NCBI RefSeq assembly: GCF_026410545.1
Contig: NZ_JAPMIT010000003.1
Location: forward strand, 602,709-666,708
Length of the DNA stretch: 64,000 nucleotides
Source of the DNA: Microbacterium sp. STN6
GTDB taxonomy: Bacteria > Actinomycetota > Actinomycetes > Actinomycetales > Microbacteriaceae
Direction of reading: 5' to 3'
Below the pieces are notes generated by a model. The model was not told the DNA's origin. It did not search any database and saw nothing but the letters and a program-made list of their open reading frames with translations. Both the position numbers and the translations under genes were made by a program. Positions 17,076 through 25,673 of the stretch are shown one piece after another; position 1 is the first letter of the stretch; the number at the start of each line of letters is the position of its first letter.

Positions 17076-18734
17076 ATGAAGAACAGAGTGATGGCGAAGA
17101 TCGCCGTCAGCGTCGCGGCGGTTGCGCTCGCGGCCACCTTCACAGGCTGCTCCAGCTCGGGATCGAGCGGAGGTGGTTCTGAGCATCCGCTCACCATCGG
17201 CATGCCGAACGGACCCCAGACCAACAACAGCAACCCGTTCATGGCGACGTCGGCGGCGTCCTCACTCGGGTACGCCTGGGTGATCTACGAACCGCTGACC
17301 CAGTGGAACCCCACGCAGCCCGCCAAGGATCCCAAGCCGTGGCTGGCCAAGTCGTGGAAGTGGAACGACGACTTCACGTCGGTCGCCATCACGGCACGAG
17401 ACGGCGTCAAGTGGTCAGACGGCAAGCCGTTCACGGCCAAGGACATTGCGTACACGCTCAAGCTGATCAAGGACACGCCCGCTCTCAACGGCAATGCGAT
17501 TCCGTACAAGGACATCTCGGTCAGCGGCGACACCGTGACGGCGACCTTCGACTCGTCGCAGCTGCTCAACCAGACCAAGGTGCTGGGAACGTGGATCGTG
17601 CCGGAGCACATCTGGTCGAAGATCTCAGACCCGACGAAGAACACGAACCAGAAGCCCGTCGGCACCGGCCCGTACACGCTGAAAACGTGGAGCCAGCAGG
17701 TCGTGACACTCGAGCGCAACAATTCGTACTGGGGCGGTAAGCCGCCGGTGCCCGAGCTTCGCTACACGTCGTACACCGACAACAACGCCCAGCTGACCGC
17801 GCTGCTCAGCGGCGCGTCGCAGTGGAGCTACGTGTTCATTCCCGACATCGAGAAGACGTACGTCAGTAAGAGCAAGACCAACAACTCGTACCAGCCCACC
17901 GGGCTCGGCATCGACGCGCTCTTCCTGAACACGCAGAAGGCACCGTTCAACAACGTTGCCATGCGTCAGGCCGCCAACATGGTGATCGATCGCGAGGCCG
18001 TGCACACGCAGGGCTACTCCGGCTTCAAGGGCCTGGTCGACACCGTGACCGGGCTGCCTTCCCCCGCGGGCGACGCCTTCACGGCGCCCGAGTACAAGGG
18101 AAAGAAGGCAACGGTTGATGTCGCGGGCGCCAAGAAGGTGCTGACCGAGGCCGGCTACACCTGGAAGAGCGACAAGCTGATCGACCCGAGCGGCAACCCC
18201 GTGAAGGTCACGTTCATCGACCCGGCCGGCTGGTCCGACTACCTGGCATCGCTGCAGATCATGTCTGACAACCTGGCGAAGATCGGCGTCGAATCCTCGG
18301 TCGAGACGCCGACCGTGGATTCGTGGACCACCGCGGTCGGCGCCGGTGACTTCCAGGCGACGCTGCACTGGACCAACACCGGGGCCACCCCGTGGGACAT
18401 CTACTCCAACATCATGGACGGCACGCAGCTCAAGCCACTCGGCGAGGCCGCATCGTGGAACTTCGGCCGGTTCGACAGCCCCCAGGCGACCACGCTGCTC
18501 GCCGACTACGCCGTGAACCCGGATGCGTCAGCTCGTCAGGACGACCTGAACAAGATCGAGAAGATCTTCGTGGAGCAGGTGCCGGCCATTCCGATGGCGG
18601 CCGGCCCCCTTGGCGCTGAGTTCAGCACCAAGTACTGGACGGGCTGGCCCACGAAGGACAACCCCTACGCGGCCTCCCAGCCCACGCAGGCGAGTGCGCC
18701 GATGATCCTGATGAATCTGAAGCCCGTCAAGTAG
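17076..18734 (+). CDS. ABC solute-binding lipoprotein, family 5 (Opp/Dpp type)
   Basis: Extracellular lipid-anchored substrate receptor of 552 residues. It has a signal peptide with lipobox TFTGC (Cys25), then a Ser/Gly linker and an SBP_bac_5 fold (YEPLTQWNP, DGVKWSDGKPFTAKDIAYTL, NQKPVGTGPYTL). Family 5 proteins bind peptides, but some bind beta-glucosides or cello-oligosaccharides, which fits the adjacent GH3 enzyme. The ATG at 17076 is preceded by AAGGAGG. A strong stem-loop directly after the stop probably separates its expression level from that of the transporter subunits. Confidence 0.9.
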   Translation: MKNRVMAKIAVSVAAVALAATFTGCSSSGSSGGGSEHPLTIGMPNGPQTNNSNPFMATSAASSLGYAWVIYEPLTQWNPTQPAKDPKPWLAKSWKWNDDFTSVAITARDGVKWSDGKPFTAKDIAYTLKLIKDTPALNGNAIPYKDISVSGDTVTATFDSSQLLNQTKVLGTWIVPEHIWSKISDPTKNTNQKPVGTGPYTLKTWSQQVVTLERNNSYWGGKPPVPELRYTSYTDNNAQLTALLSGASQWSYVFIPDIEKTYVSKSKTNNSYQPTGLGIDALFLNTQKAPFNNVAMRQAANMVIDREAVHTQGYSGFKGLVDTVTGLPSPAGDAFTAPEYKGKKATVDVAGAKKVLTEAGYTWKSDKLIDPSGNPVKVTFIDPAGWSDYLASLQIMSDNLAKIGVESSVETPTVDSWTTAVGAGDFQATLHWTNTGATPWDIYSNIMDGTQLKPLGEAASWNFGRFDSPQATTLLADYAVNPDASARQDDLNKIEKIFVEQVPAIPMAAGPLGAEFSTKYWTGWPTKDNPYAASQPTQASAPMILMNLKPVK

Positions 18735-18741
18735 CACGGCG

Positions 18742-18780
18742 GCGGATGGGCCCGGCGGCGAATTGGCCGGGCCCATCCGC
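18742..18780 (+). promoter_or_regulatory. Intra-operon stem-loop after binding-protein gene
   Basis: Perfect 15-bp stem (18742-18756 with 18766-18780, GCGGATGGGCCCGGC and its complement) with a 9-base loop, beginning 8 bases after the stop codon and with no T-run after it. It probably stabilises the 3' end of the binding-protein mRNA or causes partial termination, giving excess receptor over transporter. Confidence 0.6.
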
Positions 18781-18822
18781 TCAGCGTGAACAGCATGTCC
18801 ACACTCGATGCACAGGAGCACC

Positions 18823-19875
18823 ATGAGCACGCTTCACGAGGCCGATGATGTCTCTCGTGGCACCACCTCGCCCGCCGTTCTGAAGGCCGTCGGGCTTACC
18901 AAGCACTTCCCCGTTCGCGGGCCGGGTAACAGGGTCGTTCACGCCGTCGAGGGCGTCGACCTCGAGCTGCAGCAGGGCCGCGTGGTCGCGCTCGTCGGGG
19001 AATCCGGCTCGGGCAAGTCGACCGTCGCCCGGTTGCTCGCGCAGCTGCTCACCCTCACGAAGGGCGAGATCACGCTCGATGGCACGAGAGTCGACGCGCA
19101 CTTCGGGCGCAAGTTCCGCCGGTACTGCCGCAACGTGCAGATGATCCTGCAGGATCCCTTCGCCTCGCTCAACCCCATTCACCGGGTGCGCTACGTGCTC
19201 ACGCGCTCCATCAAGATCCATCACCCCGGAATTCGCCGCGACGAGCGCGAGCAACTGCTTGGCGAACTGCTCACCCGGGTCGACCTGACGCCGCCCGAGC
19301 GGTACCTCGAGAAGTTCCCGCACGAGCTCTCCGGCGGCCAGCGGCAGCGCGTCGCCATCGCCCGCGCGCTCGGCGCCAACCCCAGGGTGCTGCTCGCCGA
19401 CGAGCCCGTCTCGATGCTCGACGTCTCCATTCGCATCGGCGTGCTCAACCTGCTGCGCGACCTGAAGGACCGCCTGAACCTCGCGATCCTCTACATCACG
19501 CACGACATCGCCTCGGCCCGCTACTTCGCCGACCGCACGGTCGTGATGTACGCGGGGCAGGTGGTGGAGCGCGGGCCGAGCGAGGACGTGACGCAGCGCC
19601 CCGCGCATCCGTACACGCAGCTCCTGATCGCCTCGGCACCCGACGCCGACCTGCTGGGCGAGCGCGCCGAGGGCGAGGCCCGGGGCGAGCCGCCGAGCCT
19701 CATCAGCCCGCCGAGCGGATGTCGCTTCCACCCGCGCTGCCCGTTCGCCATGGAGCGCTGCGTCACGACGGCCCCGCCGATCTTCCAGGTCGGCGAGGGG
19801 CAAGAGGCCGCGTGCTGGCTCTACGCCGAGGACGCGACCGAGGAGCGCCGCGCCGCATTCGGGGTGAGCGCATGA
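18823..19875 (+). CDS. ABC transporter ATPase (OppF/DppF type)
   Basis: One of two ATPases of the importer, 350 residues, membrane-associated on the cytoplasmic side. Walker A is GESGSGKST, signature LSGGQRQR, Walker B VLLADEP and the His switch YITHD. The C-terminal oligopeptide-transporter extension [16 protein letters not shown] carries the Cys residues typical of the OppD/F family. The ATG at 18823 follows AGGAG; an upstream in-frame ATG at 18808 has no such site. It overlaps the next gene by ATGA. Confidence 0.92.
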   Translation: MSTLHEADDVSRGTTSPAVLKAVGLTKHFPVRGPGNRVVHAVEGVDLELQQGRVVALVGESGSGKSTVARLLAQLLTLTKGEITLDGTRVDAHFGRKFRRYCRNVQMILQDPFASLNPIHRVRYVLTRSIKIHHPGIRRDEREQLLGELLTRVDLTPPERYLEKFPHELSGGQRQRVAIARALGANPRVLLADEPVSMLDVSIRIGVLNLLRDLKDRLNLAILYITHDIASARYFADRTVVMYAGQVVERGPSEDVTQRPAHPYTQLLIASAPDADLLGERAEGEARGEPPSLISPPSGCRFHPRCPFAMERCVTTAPPIFQVGEGQEAACWLYAEDATEERRAAFGVSA

Positions 19876-20852
19876 AGTACTTCCTTCGCCGCGTCGCGTT
19901 CTACCTCTTCACGGCCTGGGCCGCGATCACGCTCAACTTCTTCATTCCGCGCATGCTGCCGGGCGACCCCGTGCACTCGCTCATCAACAAGTTCCAGGGC
20001 CGCCTGTCGACCGACGCCATCAAGTCGCTCTACGTTCTCTTCGGCCTCGACAAGCACACAACCATCTGGCAGGACTACATCACGTATTGGCAGAACCTGC
20101 TGCACGGCGACCTCGGCATCTCATTCACCTATTTCCCGACACCGGTCTCCGAGATTCTCGCGCAGGCTCTGCCCTGGACCCTCGCCCTCGTCGGCTTCTC
20201 GACGATCATCGGCTTCGTGCTCGGCACGCTCGCCGGCATCGGGCTGGGCTGGCGGCGCGGCACGTGGGCCGACAACCTGCTGCCGATCGCCAACTTCTTC
20301 TCGGCCATCCCATACTTCTGGCTCGGGCTCATCGCCATCTCGGCGCTGGCCGTGACGGTGCAGGTGTTCCCGGCATCCGGCGGCTACGACCCCGCCACCG
20401 TGCCGGGCTGGTCGTGGGAGTTCATCAGCGGCGCCATCTACCACGGCACCCTGCCTGCGCTCACCATCATCATCAGCTCCATCTCGGGCTGGATCCTCGG
20501 CATGCGCAACATGATGGTCACCGTCTCGAGCGAGGACTACGTGACCGTCGCCCAGGCTAAGGGCCTGCCCGAGCGCAAGGTCATGTTCGGCTATGCCGCG
20601 CGCAATGCCGTGCTGCCCAGCATCTCGGGCTTCGCTCTCTCGCTCGGCTTCATCGTGGGCGGCACGCTGGTCGCCGAGATGGTCTTCTCCTACCCCGGCA
20701 TCGGCTACATGCTGTTCCAGGCCATCGGCTCGAAGGACTACCCGCTCATGCAGGGCGCGTTCCTCGTGGTCACCATCTCGGTGCTCGTGGCCAGCATGAT
20801 CGCCGACTTCGTGTACGCGTTCCTCGATCCCCGCACGAGAGTGGAGGGCTGA
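19872..20852 (+). CDS. ABC transporter permease (OppB/DppB type)
   Basis: Integral membrane subunit of 326 residues with six predicted helices. The first ([28 protein letters not shown]) is typical for DppB. The EAA-like coupling loop is [30 protein letters not shown]. The ATG at 19872 overlaps the stop of the ATPase gene (ATGA), so the two are translationally coupled. Confidence 0.92.
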   Translation: MKYFLRRVAFYLFTAWAAITLNFFIPRMLPGDPVHSLINKFQGRLSTDAIKSLYVLFGLDKHTTIWQDYITYWQNLLHGDLGISFTYFPTPVSEILAQALPWTLALVGFSTIIGFVLGTLAGIGLGWRRGTWADNLLPIANFFSAIPYFWLGLIAISALAVTVQVFPASGGYDPATVPGWSWEFISGAIYHGTLPALTIIISSISGWILGMRNMMVTVSSEDYVTVAQAKGLPERKVMFGYAARNAVLPSISGFALSLGFIVGGTLVAEMVFSYPGIGYMLFQAIGSKDYPLMQGAFLVVTISVLVASMIADFVYAFLDPRTRVEG

Positions 20853-20855
20853 GCC

Positions 20856-21929
20856 ATGTCTGTTCAGGCAGATCCCATTGCATTGACGGATGCCGCATCC
20901 GCGACCGTTCAGCCCGGCGGCGGCTCGACCGGGGTGCGCCGCAAGCGGCGCAGCCTCGGCCTGCTGCGCAATCGCAAGGCCCTCATCGGCCTCATCATCC
21001 TCGCCGTCTTCCTCGTGCTCGCCGTGATCGGGCCGTGGATCGCGCCGTACGACCCGAACGCGGTGACCAGGCTGTCGCTCGAGCCGCCGTCGGCCGCGCA
21101 CTGGCTTGGCACGACGAACACGGGGCAGGACATCCTGTCGCAGCTGCTCGTCGGCACCCGCGGCGTCATGGTCGTGGGGCTGCTCGCCGGTATCCTTGCC
21201 ACCTTCATTTCGGTGGTCGTCGGCGTCACGGCGGGCTTCGTCGGGGGCCTCGGAGACGAGCTGCTTTCGCTGCTGTCGAACGTGTTCCTCATCATCCCGG
21301 CGCTGCCGCTCATCATCATCGTGGCGGCGCTCGTGCCCTCGGCCGGCGGACTCACGATCGCGCTCATCATCGCGGCAACCGGCTGGGCGTGGGGATCGCG
21401 CGTGCTGCGCGCGCAGACCCTGTCGCTGCGAAAGCGCGACTTCGTGGAGGCGGCGCGCGCCAACGGTGAGCCGATGTGGCGCATCATCTTCTTCGAGATC
21501 ATGCCCAACCTCACGGCAATCATCGCCTCGGGGTTCATCGGAACCGCCATCTTCGCCATCCTCTCCGAGGTGACGCTGGCGTTCATCGGCGTCACAAGCA
21601 TCTCGGCGTGGAACTGGGGCACCGTTCTGTTCTGGGCGCAGTCGAGCCAGGCGCTCGTGCTCGGTGCGTGGTGGTGGTTCGTGCCCGCGGGGCTGTGCAT
21701 CGCCGCGGTAGGCACAGCGCTCACGCTCATCAACTTCGGCATCGATGAGTTCGTCAACCCGCGCCTGCGCAACACGGCGGCCTCGGCGGGCATCCTGCGC
21801 AAGAAGAGGATCCGGGCGCGCATCGGGTTCACGCCCGTGTACCGCGGGGCGCCATCCGCTGCCGAAACACGAGACGCGCTGACAACGGCAGACGCGCTCA
21901 CACCCACAGACCAGGAGGTCGGCGCATGA
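20856..21929 (+). CDS. ABC transporter permease (OppC/DppC type)
   Basis: Second membrane subunit, 357 residues. Marks are the N-terminal helix ALIGLIILAVFLVLAVIGPWIAPYDP, HWLGTTNTGQDILSQLLVGTR typical of DppC, and a coupling loop RKRDFVEAARANGEP. The C-terminus is longer than usual, a charged cytoplasmic tail of about 50 residues (from NPRLRNTAASAG). It begins 3 bp after the previous stop and overlaps the next start by ATGA. Confidence 0.92.
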   Translation: MSVQADPIALTDAASATVQPGGGSTGVRRKRRSLGLLRNRKALIGLIILAVFLVLAVIGPWIAPYDPNAVTRLSLEPPSAAHWLGTTNTGQDILSQLLVGTRGVMVVGLLAGILATFISVVVGVTAGFVGGLGDELLSLLSNVFLIIPALPLIIIVAALVPSAGGLTIALIIAATGWAWGSRVLRAQTLSLRKRDFVEAARANGEPMWRIIFFEIMPNLTAIIASGFIGTAIFAILSEVTLAFIGVTSISAWNWGTVLFWAQSSQALVLGAWWWFVPAGLCIAAVGTALTLINFGIDEFVNPRLRNTAASAGILRKKRIRARIGFTPVYRGAPSAAETRDALTTADALTPTDQEVGA

Positions 21930-23011
21930 CCATCACGGAGCCCACCATCACCCGGACGGCGACGACGAAGAAGCCGGTGCTCGAGATCCGCGACCTGTCG
22001 GTGGACTACGGGTACGACGACGACGCGGTGCACGCGCTGAAGAACGTGAACCTCACGCTGGGCGCGGGCGAGATCCTGGGCCTGGCCGGAGAGAGCGGAT
22101 GCGGCAAGTCGACCCTCGCGTACGCCGCGACCCGTCTGCTGCCGCCCCCCGGGGTGATCACCGGCGGCGAGGTGCTGTTCACGAGCTCGCGAGACGGGCA
22201 CGGCGGCGATCTGCTGCGCATGAGCGACCGCGAGCTGCGGGCGCAGCGGTGGCGCGACACGGCCATCGTGTTCCAGGGCTCGATGAACTCGCTGAACCCG
22301 GTGTACAAGATCGGCAAGCAGCTGATGGATGGCATCCGGGCGCACGAGAAGATGCCGGCGCACGCCATGCGGGCCCGTGCGGCCGACCTGCTCTCGATGG
22401 TGGGCATCTCGAAGGACCGGCTCGACAGCTACCCGCACCAGCTCTCTGGCGGCATGCGCCAGCGGGTGATGATCGCCATGGCCCTCGCGCTCGAGCCCGA
22501 GGTCGTGATCATGGACGAGCCGACGACCGCGCTCGACGTGGTCATGCAGCGGCAGATCGTCGAGCAGATCATGGACCTCAAGCGCGACCTCGGGTTCTCC
22601 GTCATCTTCATCACGCACGACGTGTCGCTGCTGCTCGAGCTGGCCGACCGCATCGCCATCATGTACGCGGGCAACATCGTCGAGGACGCCGCGAGCAGCG
22701 AGGTCTACCACCAGCCGCGGCACCCGTACACGGCCGGGCTGCTGCACTCGTTCCCGCCGCTGCACGGGCCGCGCCGCGAGCTCGGCGGCATCCCGGGGTC
22801 GCCGCCCGACCTCATGGCGCTGCCGAGCGGGTGCAACTTCCACCCCCGGTGCCCGTTCGCGTTCGACGCGTGCCCGAAGATCGACCCGGCGCTCGGGCCG
22901 ACCCTGTACGGCGACGCCGAACCGCACCGGTCGGTGGCCTGTCTGCTGCACGACCCGGCTGTCGGCCCCGGCCGCCTGCCCGACGAGCTGGCCGCCCGCC
23001 CCGCTGGTTGA
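21926..23011 (+). CDS. ABC transporter ATPase (OppD/DppD type)
   Basis: Second ATPase of the importer, 361 residues. Walker A is GESGCGKST, signature LSGGMRQRV, Walker B VVIMDEP and the His switch FITHD. The C-terminal [18 protein letters not shown] is the Cys-containing extension of this family. Last gene of the GH3/ABC operon. Its TGA stop (23009-23011) is supplied by a palindromic repeat that begins at 23006, and the residues just before it (AARPAG) look like spacer, so the ancestral end may have been displaced. Confidence 0.92.
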   Translation: MTITEPTITRTATTKKPVLEIRDLSVDYGYDDDAVHALKNVNLTLGAGEILGLAGESGCGKSTLAYAATRLLPPPGVITGGEVLFTSSRDGHGGDLLRMSDRELRAQRWRDTAIVFQGSMNSLNPVYKIGKQLMDGIRAHEKMPAHAMRARAADLLSMVGISKDRLDSYPHQLSGGMRQRVMIAMALALEPEVVIMDEPTTALDVVMQRQIVEQIMDLKRDLGFSVIFITHDVSLLLELADRIAIMYAGNIVEDAASSEVYHQPRHPYTAGLLHSFPPLHGPRRELGGIPGSPPDLMALPSGCNFHPRCPFAFDACPKIDPALGPTLYGDAEPHRSVACLLHDPAVGPGRLPDELAARPAG

Positions 23012-23041
23012 GGAGCCGGCGCAGCCGGCGTCTCGAAACCC
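23006..23041 (+). repeat. GGTTGAGGAG palindromic repeat, single copy
   Basis: Flanks GGTTGAGGA and GTCTCGAAACCC surround a perfect 6-bp stem GCCGGC with triloop GCA. It contains the stop codon of the ABC ATPase gene and may also serve as the 3' end of that operon. Confidence 0.8.
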
Positions 23042-23157
23042 GGGCGCGCACGCGCCCGGCATCCTCTCTATCATTTATATTGAGGGGCCGCGAAAGCCGT
23101 GCCGGGCGTCGCGTAGGGCGTCGCCGAGGCACCATCGGCCCATCGGAAGGATGCGTA

Positions 23158-23616
23158 ATGACGCAGCAACAGCGGTTGGACATGAATGCCCTGGAGCCTG
23201 AGGGGTACCAGGCGGTGCTCGGGATGGAGAAGTTCGTTCGGTCGAGTTCGCTCGAGCCGAGCCTGCGGGAGCTGGTGAAGATTCGCGCGTCGCAACTGAA
23301 CGGATGCGCGTTCTGCCTCGACATGCACTCCCGTGATGCGGTGGCCGGCGGCGAGACGCCCCGCCGCATCTATGTGCTGTCGGCGTGGCGCGAGGCGCCC
23401 GACCTGTTCACCGAGCGCGAGCGGGCCGCGATGGAGCTCACCGAGCGCGTGACGCTCATCGGTGAGGATGGCGTGCCCGAGGATGTGTGGCAGCGCGTTC
23501 GCGCCCAATTCGACGAGCACGAGACCGCCCAGCTGATCTTCGCGATCGCCCAGATCAACGTGTGGAACCGGCTCGCGGTCGCCACGCACCAGTCGCTGCC
23601 CGAGGTGGGGGAGTGA
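23158..23616 (+). CDS. AhpD-like carboxymuconolactone decarboxylase-family protein
   Basis: Protein of 152 residues of the CMD/AhpD fold, probably a peroxidase-related or disulfide-exchange protein. The redox motif NGCAFCLDMHSRDAV (CX2C followed by His) sits near residues 44-58, as in alkylhydroperoxidase-like proteins. The ATG follows GGAAGG. It overlaps the cupin gene by four bases (GTGA), so the two are co-translated and may function together in detoxification. Confidence 0.9.
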   Translation: MTQQQRLDMNALEPEGYQAVLGMEKFVRSSSLEPSLRELVKIRASQLNGCAFCLDMHSRDAVAGGETPRRIYVLSAWREAPDLFTERERAAMELTERVTLIGEDGVPEDVWQRVRAQFDEHETAQLIFAIAQINVWNRLAVATHQSLPEVGE

Positions 23617-23942
23617 GCGAGAACGCCATCTACCTCTCGAGCGGGCTCGACGAGCTGCTCGCTCAGGCGCCTATCGACGACGAGCGGCTGAAGCCCAAAC
23701 GCGTGCTCGACGGGTTCGGCGCTCGCGTGGTGCTGCTCGCCTTCGCCGCTGGGCAGGAGCTGCGTGAGCACTCCGCCCCCGTGCCGATCCTGGTGCAGAC
23801 GCTTGCCGGGCGCGTGGCATTCGAGGTCGACGGCGCCGAGACCGAGCTGGCCGCGGGCGGCATCGTCAACGTGGCCGCCGGCGTGCGGCATGCCGTGCGC
23901 GCGCTCGAACCCAGCCACGTGCTGCTGACGCTGCTCGGGTAA
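23613..23942 (+). CDS. Small cupin-domain protein
   Basis: Single cupin barrel of 109 residues. Typical turns are ELREHSAPVPILVQTLAGRVAFEVDG and AAGVRHAVRALEPSHVLLTLL. Metal ligands are only partly evident (His in REHSAP and in VRHAV), so it may be a binding rather than a catalytic cupin. Coupled to the AhpD-like gene by overlap and facing a MarR regulator that may control both. Confidence 0.82.
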   Translation: MSENAIYLSSGLDELLAQAPIDDERLKPKRVLDGFGARVVLLAFAAGQELREHSAPVPILVQTLAGRVAFEVDGAETELAAGGIVNVAAGVRHAVRALEPSHVLLTLLG

Positions 23943-23985
23943 CGCTTCCGCCAACGCCAAGGCGCAGAACAGCGGATGCCGCGCC

Positions 23986-24429
23986 TCACGGCGCGGTCGC
24001 GGCGGCCTCCAGCGCGTCGAGGGCTTCCGCGATCGTGCCGACCGCCGCGTCGTCGAGGTGACCGAGCAGCCGGGAGATCCCCTCGGCACGCTCGCTGCGC
24101 GCTCGCACGACCGCGTCGATGCCGGCGTCGGTCGCGCGGATGAAGAAGGAGCGGCCGTCATCCGGGTCGGGGCTTCTGGCGATGAGCCCGCGGCCCTCGA
24201 GATCGGCGATGACGCGCGTGGCGGTCGGCGCGGCGATGACCTCGAGCCGCGCGAGGTCGCCCGGGCGTAGCGGCCCCAGGCGCACGATGCTCGAGAGCGC
24301 CGAGAGCATGCCGTGGCTGAGCCCGTCGCCTCGCGGGCGGATGCGGCGGTTCAGGCGCCCCACGGCGACCGCGAGCCGGCTCGCGACCTCCACGCGCACC
24401 GGGTCGGCTTTCTCGCTCTCGGATTCCAC
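23986..24429 (-). CDS. MarR-family regulator
   Basis: Winged-helix regulator of 147 residues. The recognition region is LRPGDLARLEVIAAPTATRVIADLEGRGLIARSPDPDDGR, with the wing DDGRSFFIRATDAG. It starts with GTG. It sits between the AhpD/cupin pair (convergent, 43 bp away) and the siderophore-interacting protein gene (same strand, upstream). Its targets and ligand cannot be read from the sequence. Confidence 0.88.
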   Translation of the reverse strand: MESESEKADPVRVEVASRLAVAVGRLNRRIRPRGDGLSHGMLSALSSIVRLGPLRPGDLARLEVIAAPTATRVIADLEGRGLIARSPDPDDGRSFFIRATDAGIDAVVRARSERAEGISRLLGHLDDAAVGTIAEALDALEAAATAP

Positions 24430-24502
24430 GTGTCTCGGCTCCTGCTCATGACGTCACGGTCACGATCGAGTCTGACACAGCAGCCCGCGCGGTACGCGGA
24501 CG

Positions 24503-25435
24503 TCAGAACGAGTTGTCGCGCCCTCGGCGCCAGTAGCCACAGAACGTGATGTGCGTCTTCGGCACGCCGCGCGAGACGAGCGCGCGGCGCAGGCCGGTCG
24601 CGAGCTGCTGCTCGCCGACGGCGAAGGCCGCCACCTCGAGGTCGCCCAGCTCGCGCGACCTCTCATCGAAGACCTGCACGGCGCGCTCCAGCGCTGCCTG
24701 CCCGACGTGCGGACGCTCGAGCGTGACCGCTGCGCCACGAGCGTGCTCGGGCTCAGCGAGGGCGCCATCGGCGGCGAGCTGCTCGGCACGCTGACGGGAA
24801 CGCGCCTCGCCCGCCGCCTGCTGCTCGTCGCGCACGACCCAGTGCACGCGCACCCCGCTCGGCACCGACAGCAGCTGGGCGTCGTCGGCGTGCTCGACCT
24901 CGAGCACGATGTCGCCCGTCGCGCCGGCGTCGAGGCCGGCGGCGATGCCGGCGGCGGCGGCCACCCCGCTGTCGTCGGCCACGATGAGCACCCGCTCGGT
25001 CGTGGGGCGCGGGTTCCACATGACGCCCTCGTCGAGAATGCCGGCCGGGTCGCCAGGGCGGGCGGTGAGGGCCCACGACGAGGCGGGGCCGGCATCCGAA
25101 TGTATGGCGAAGTCGACGTCGAGCTCGAACGGCGCTTCGCGGAACGCACGCACCGTGTAGTTGCGCACGTGCGGTCGGTGGGATGCCGAGGTCATGAGCA
25201 GTTGCGGCCACCAGCCCGGTCCCGCGGAGGTGGGCAGCAGCGGCTCGCTCTGATGTGCCTGCGGCAGGAACAGCCGGAACCACTGGTCGTGACCCATGGG
25301 GGTGAAGCGCGCGAGGTCGTCGCCACCGAGGGTGACCCGCACGAACGACGGGCTGATGCGCATGGATCGGACGACGCGCACCCGAAGAATCTGCGGATTC
25401 TCGGGTTTGATCGGATCGCGGCGGTATCGGGGCAT
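24503..25435 (-). CDS. Siderophore-interacting protein (ferric-siderophore reductase)
   Basis: FAD-dependent cytoplasmic reductase of the ViuB/SIP family that releases iron from imported ferric siderophores. FAD-binding is marked by RNYTVRAF (about residues 95-102), the NAD(P) part by RVLIVADDSGVAAAAGIAAGL, and the C-terminal THITFCGYWRRGRDN closes the family pattern. The ATG at 25433-25435 is preferred because a -10 box TAGCAT (25448-25443 on the minus strand) precedes it by seven bases. An ATG at 25442-25444 overlaps that box. A near-consensus iron box lies just upstream, so expression should rise in iron starvation. Confidence 0.9.
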   Translation of the reverse strand: MPRYRRDPIKPENPQILRVRVVRSMRISPSFVRVTLGGDDLARFTPMGHDQWFRLFLPQAHQSEPLLPTSAGPGWWPQLLMTSASHRPHVRNYTVRAFREAPFELDVDFAIHSDAGPASSWALTARPGDPAGILDEGVMWNPRPTTERVLIVADDSGVAAAAGIAAGLDAGATGDIVLEVEHADDAQLLSVPSGVRVHWVVRDEQQAAGEARSRQRAEQLAADGALAEPEHARGAAVTLERPHVGQAALERAVQVFDERSRELGDLEVAAFAVGEQQLATGLRRALVSRGVPKTHITFCGYWRRGRDNSF

Positions 25436-25450
25436 CGTTCCCATGCTAGC

Positions 25451-25469
25451 TGAGGTAAGGCTTACCTAT
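25451..25469. promoter_or_regulatory. DtxR/IdeR iron box
   Basis: TGAGGTAAGGCTTACCTAT contains the perfect inverted repeat AGGTAAG/CTTACCT around a central G. I count 15 of 19 matches to the consensus TTAGGTTAGSCTAACCTAA. It overlaps the upstream part of the siderophore-interacting protein promoter, the usual repressor position. Confidence 0.88.
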
Positions 25470-25536
25470 CCAGCCTCGAGCGTTGTAGACGGCGCAAACA
25501 CCAACTTAAGAGCGGGCGTCACTCTGTCGCCACCCC

Positions 25537-25566
25537 TTGGCAAAGCTCACAGCAACCCCATATGCT
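25537..25566 (+). promoter_or_regulatory. Promoter of secreted nuclease/nucleotidase gene
   Basis: -35 TTGGCA (25537-25542) and -10 TATGCT (25561-25566) with an 18-base spacer. The predicted leader of about 100 bases contains a CCCCC-AAAC-GGGGG hairpin (25578-25591) and ends with ribosome-binding site AAGGAGA before the ATG. No phosphate-regulon box could be identified by eye. Confidence 0.45.
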
Positions 25567-25673
25567 CGCCTCGGGTACCCCCAAACGGGGGCCTCGTGGT
25601 GGGGGCCGCGACGGAGCGTCCCCCAGCGCCGACATACACGCGAGTGCGTCTGCCTGACAAGGAGATCTCCGTT

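Noticed and set aside
22099..23157. Long N-terminal extension of the AhpD-like protein
   Set aside because: It runs through the ABC ATPase gene in another frame; the ATG at 23158 with GGAAGG upstream gives the normal family length.
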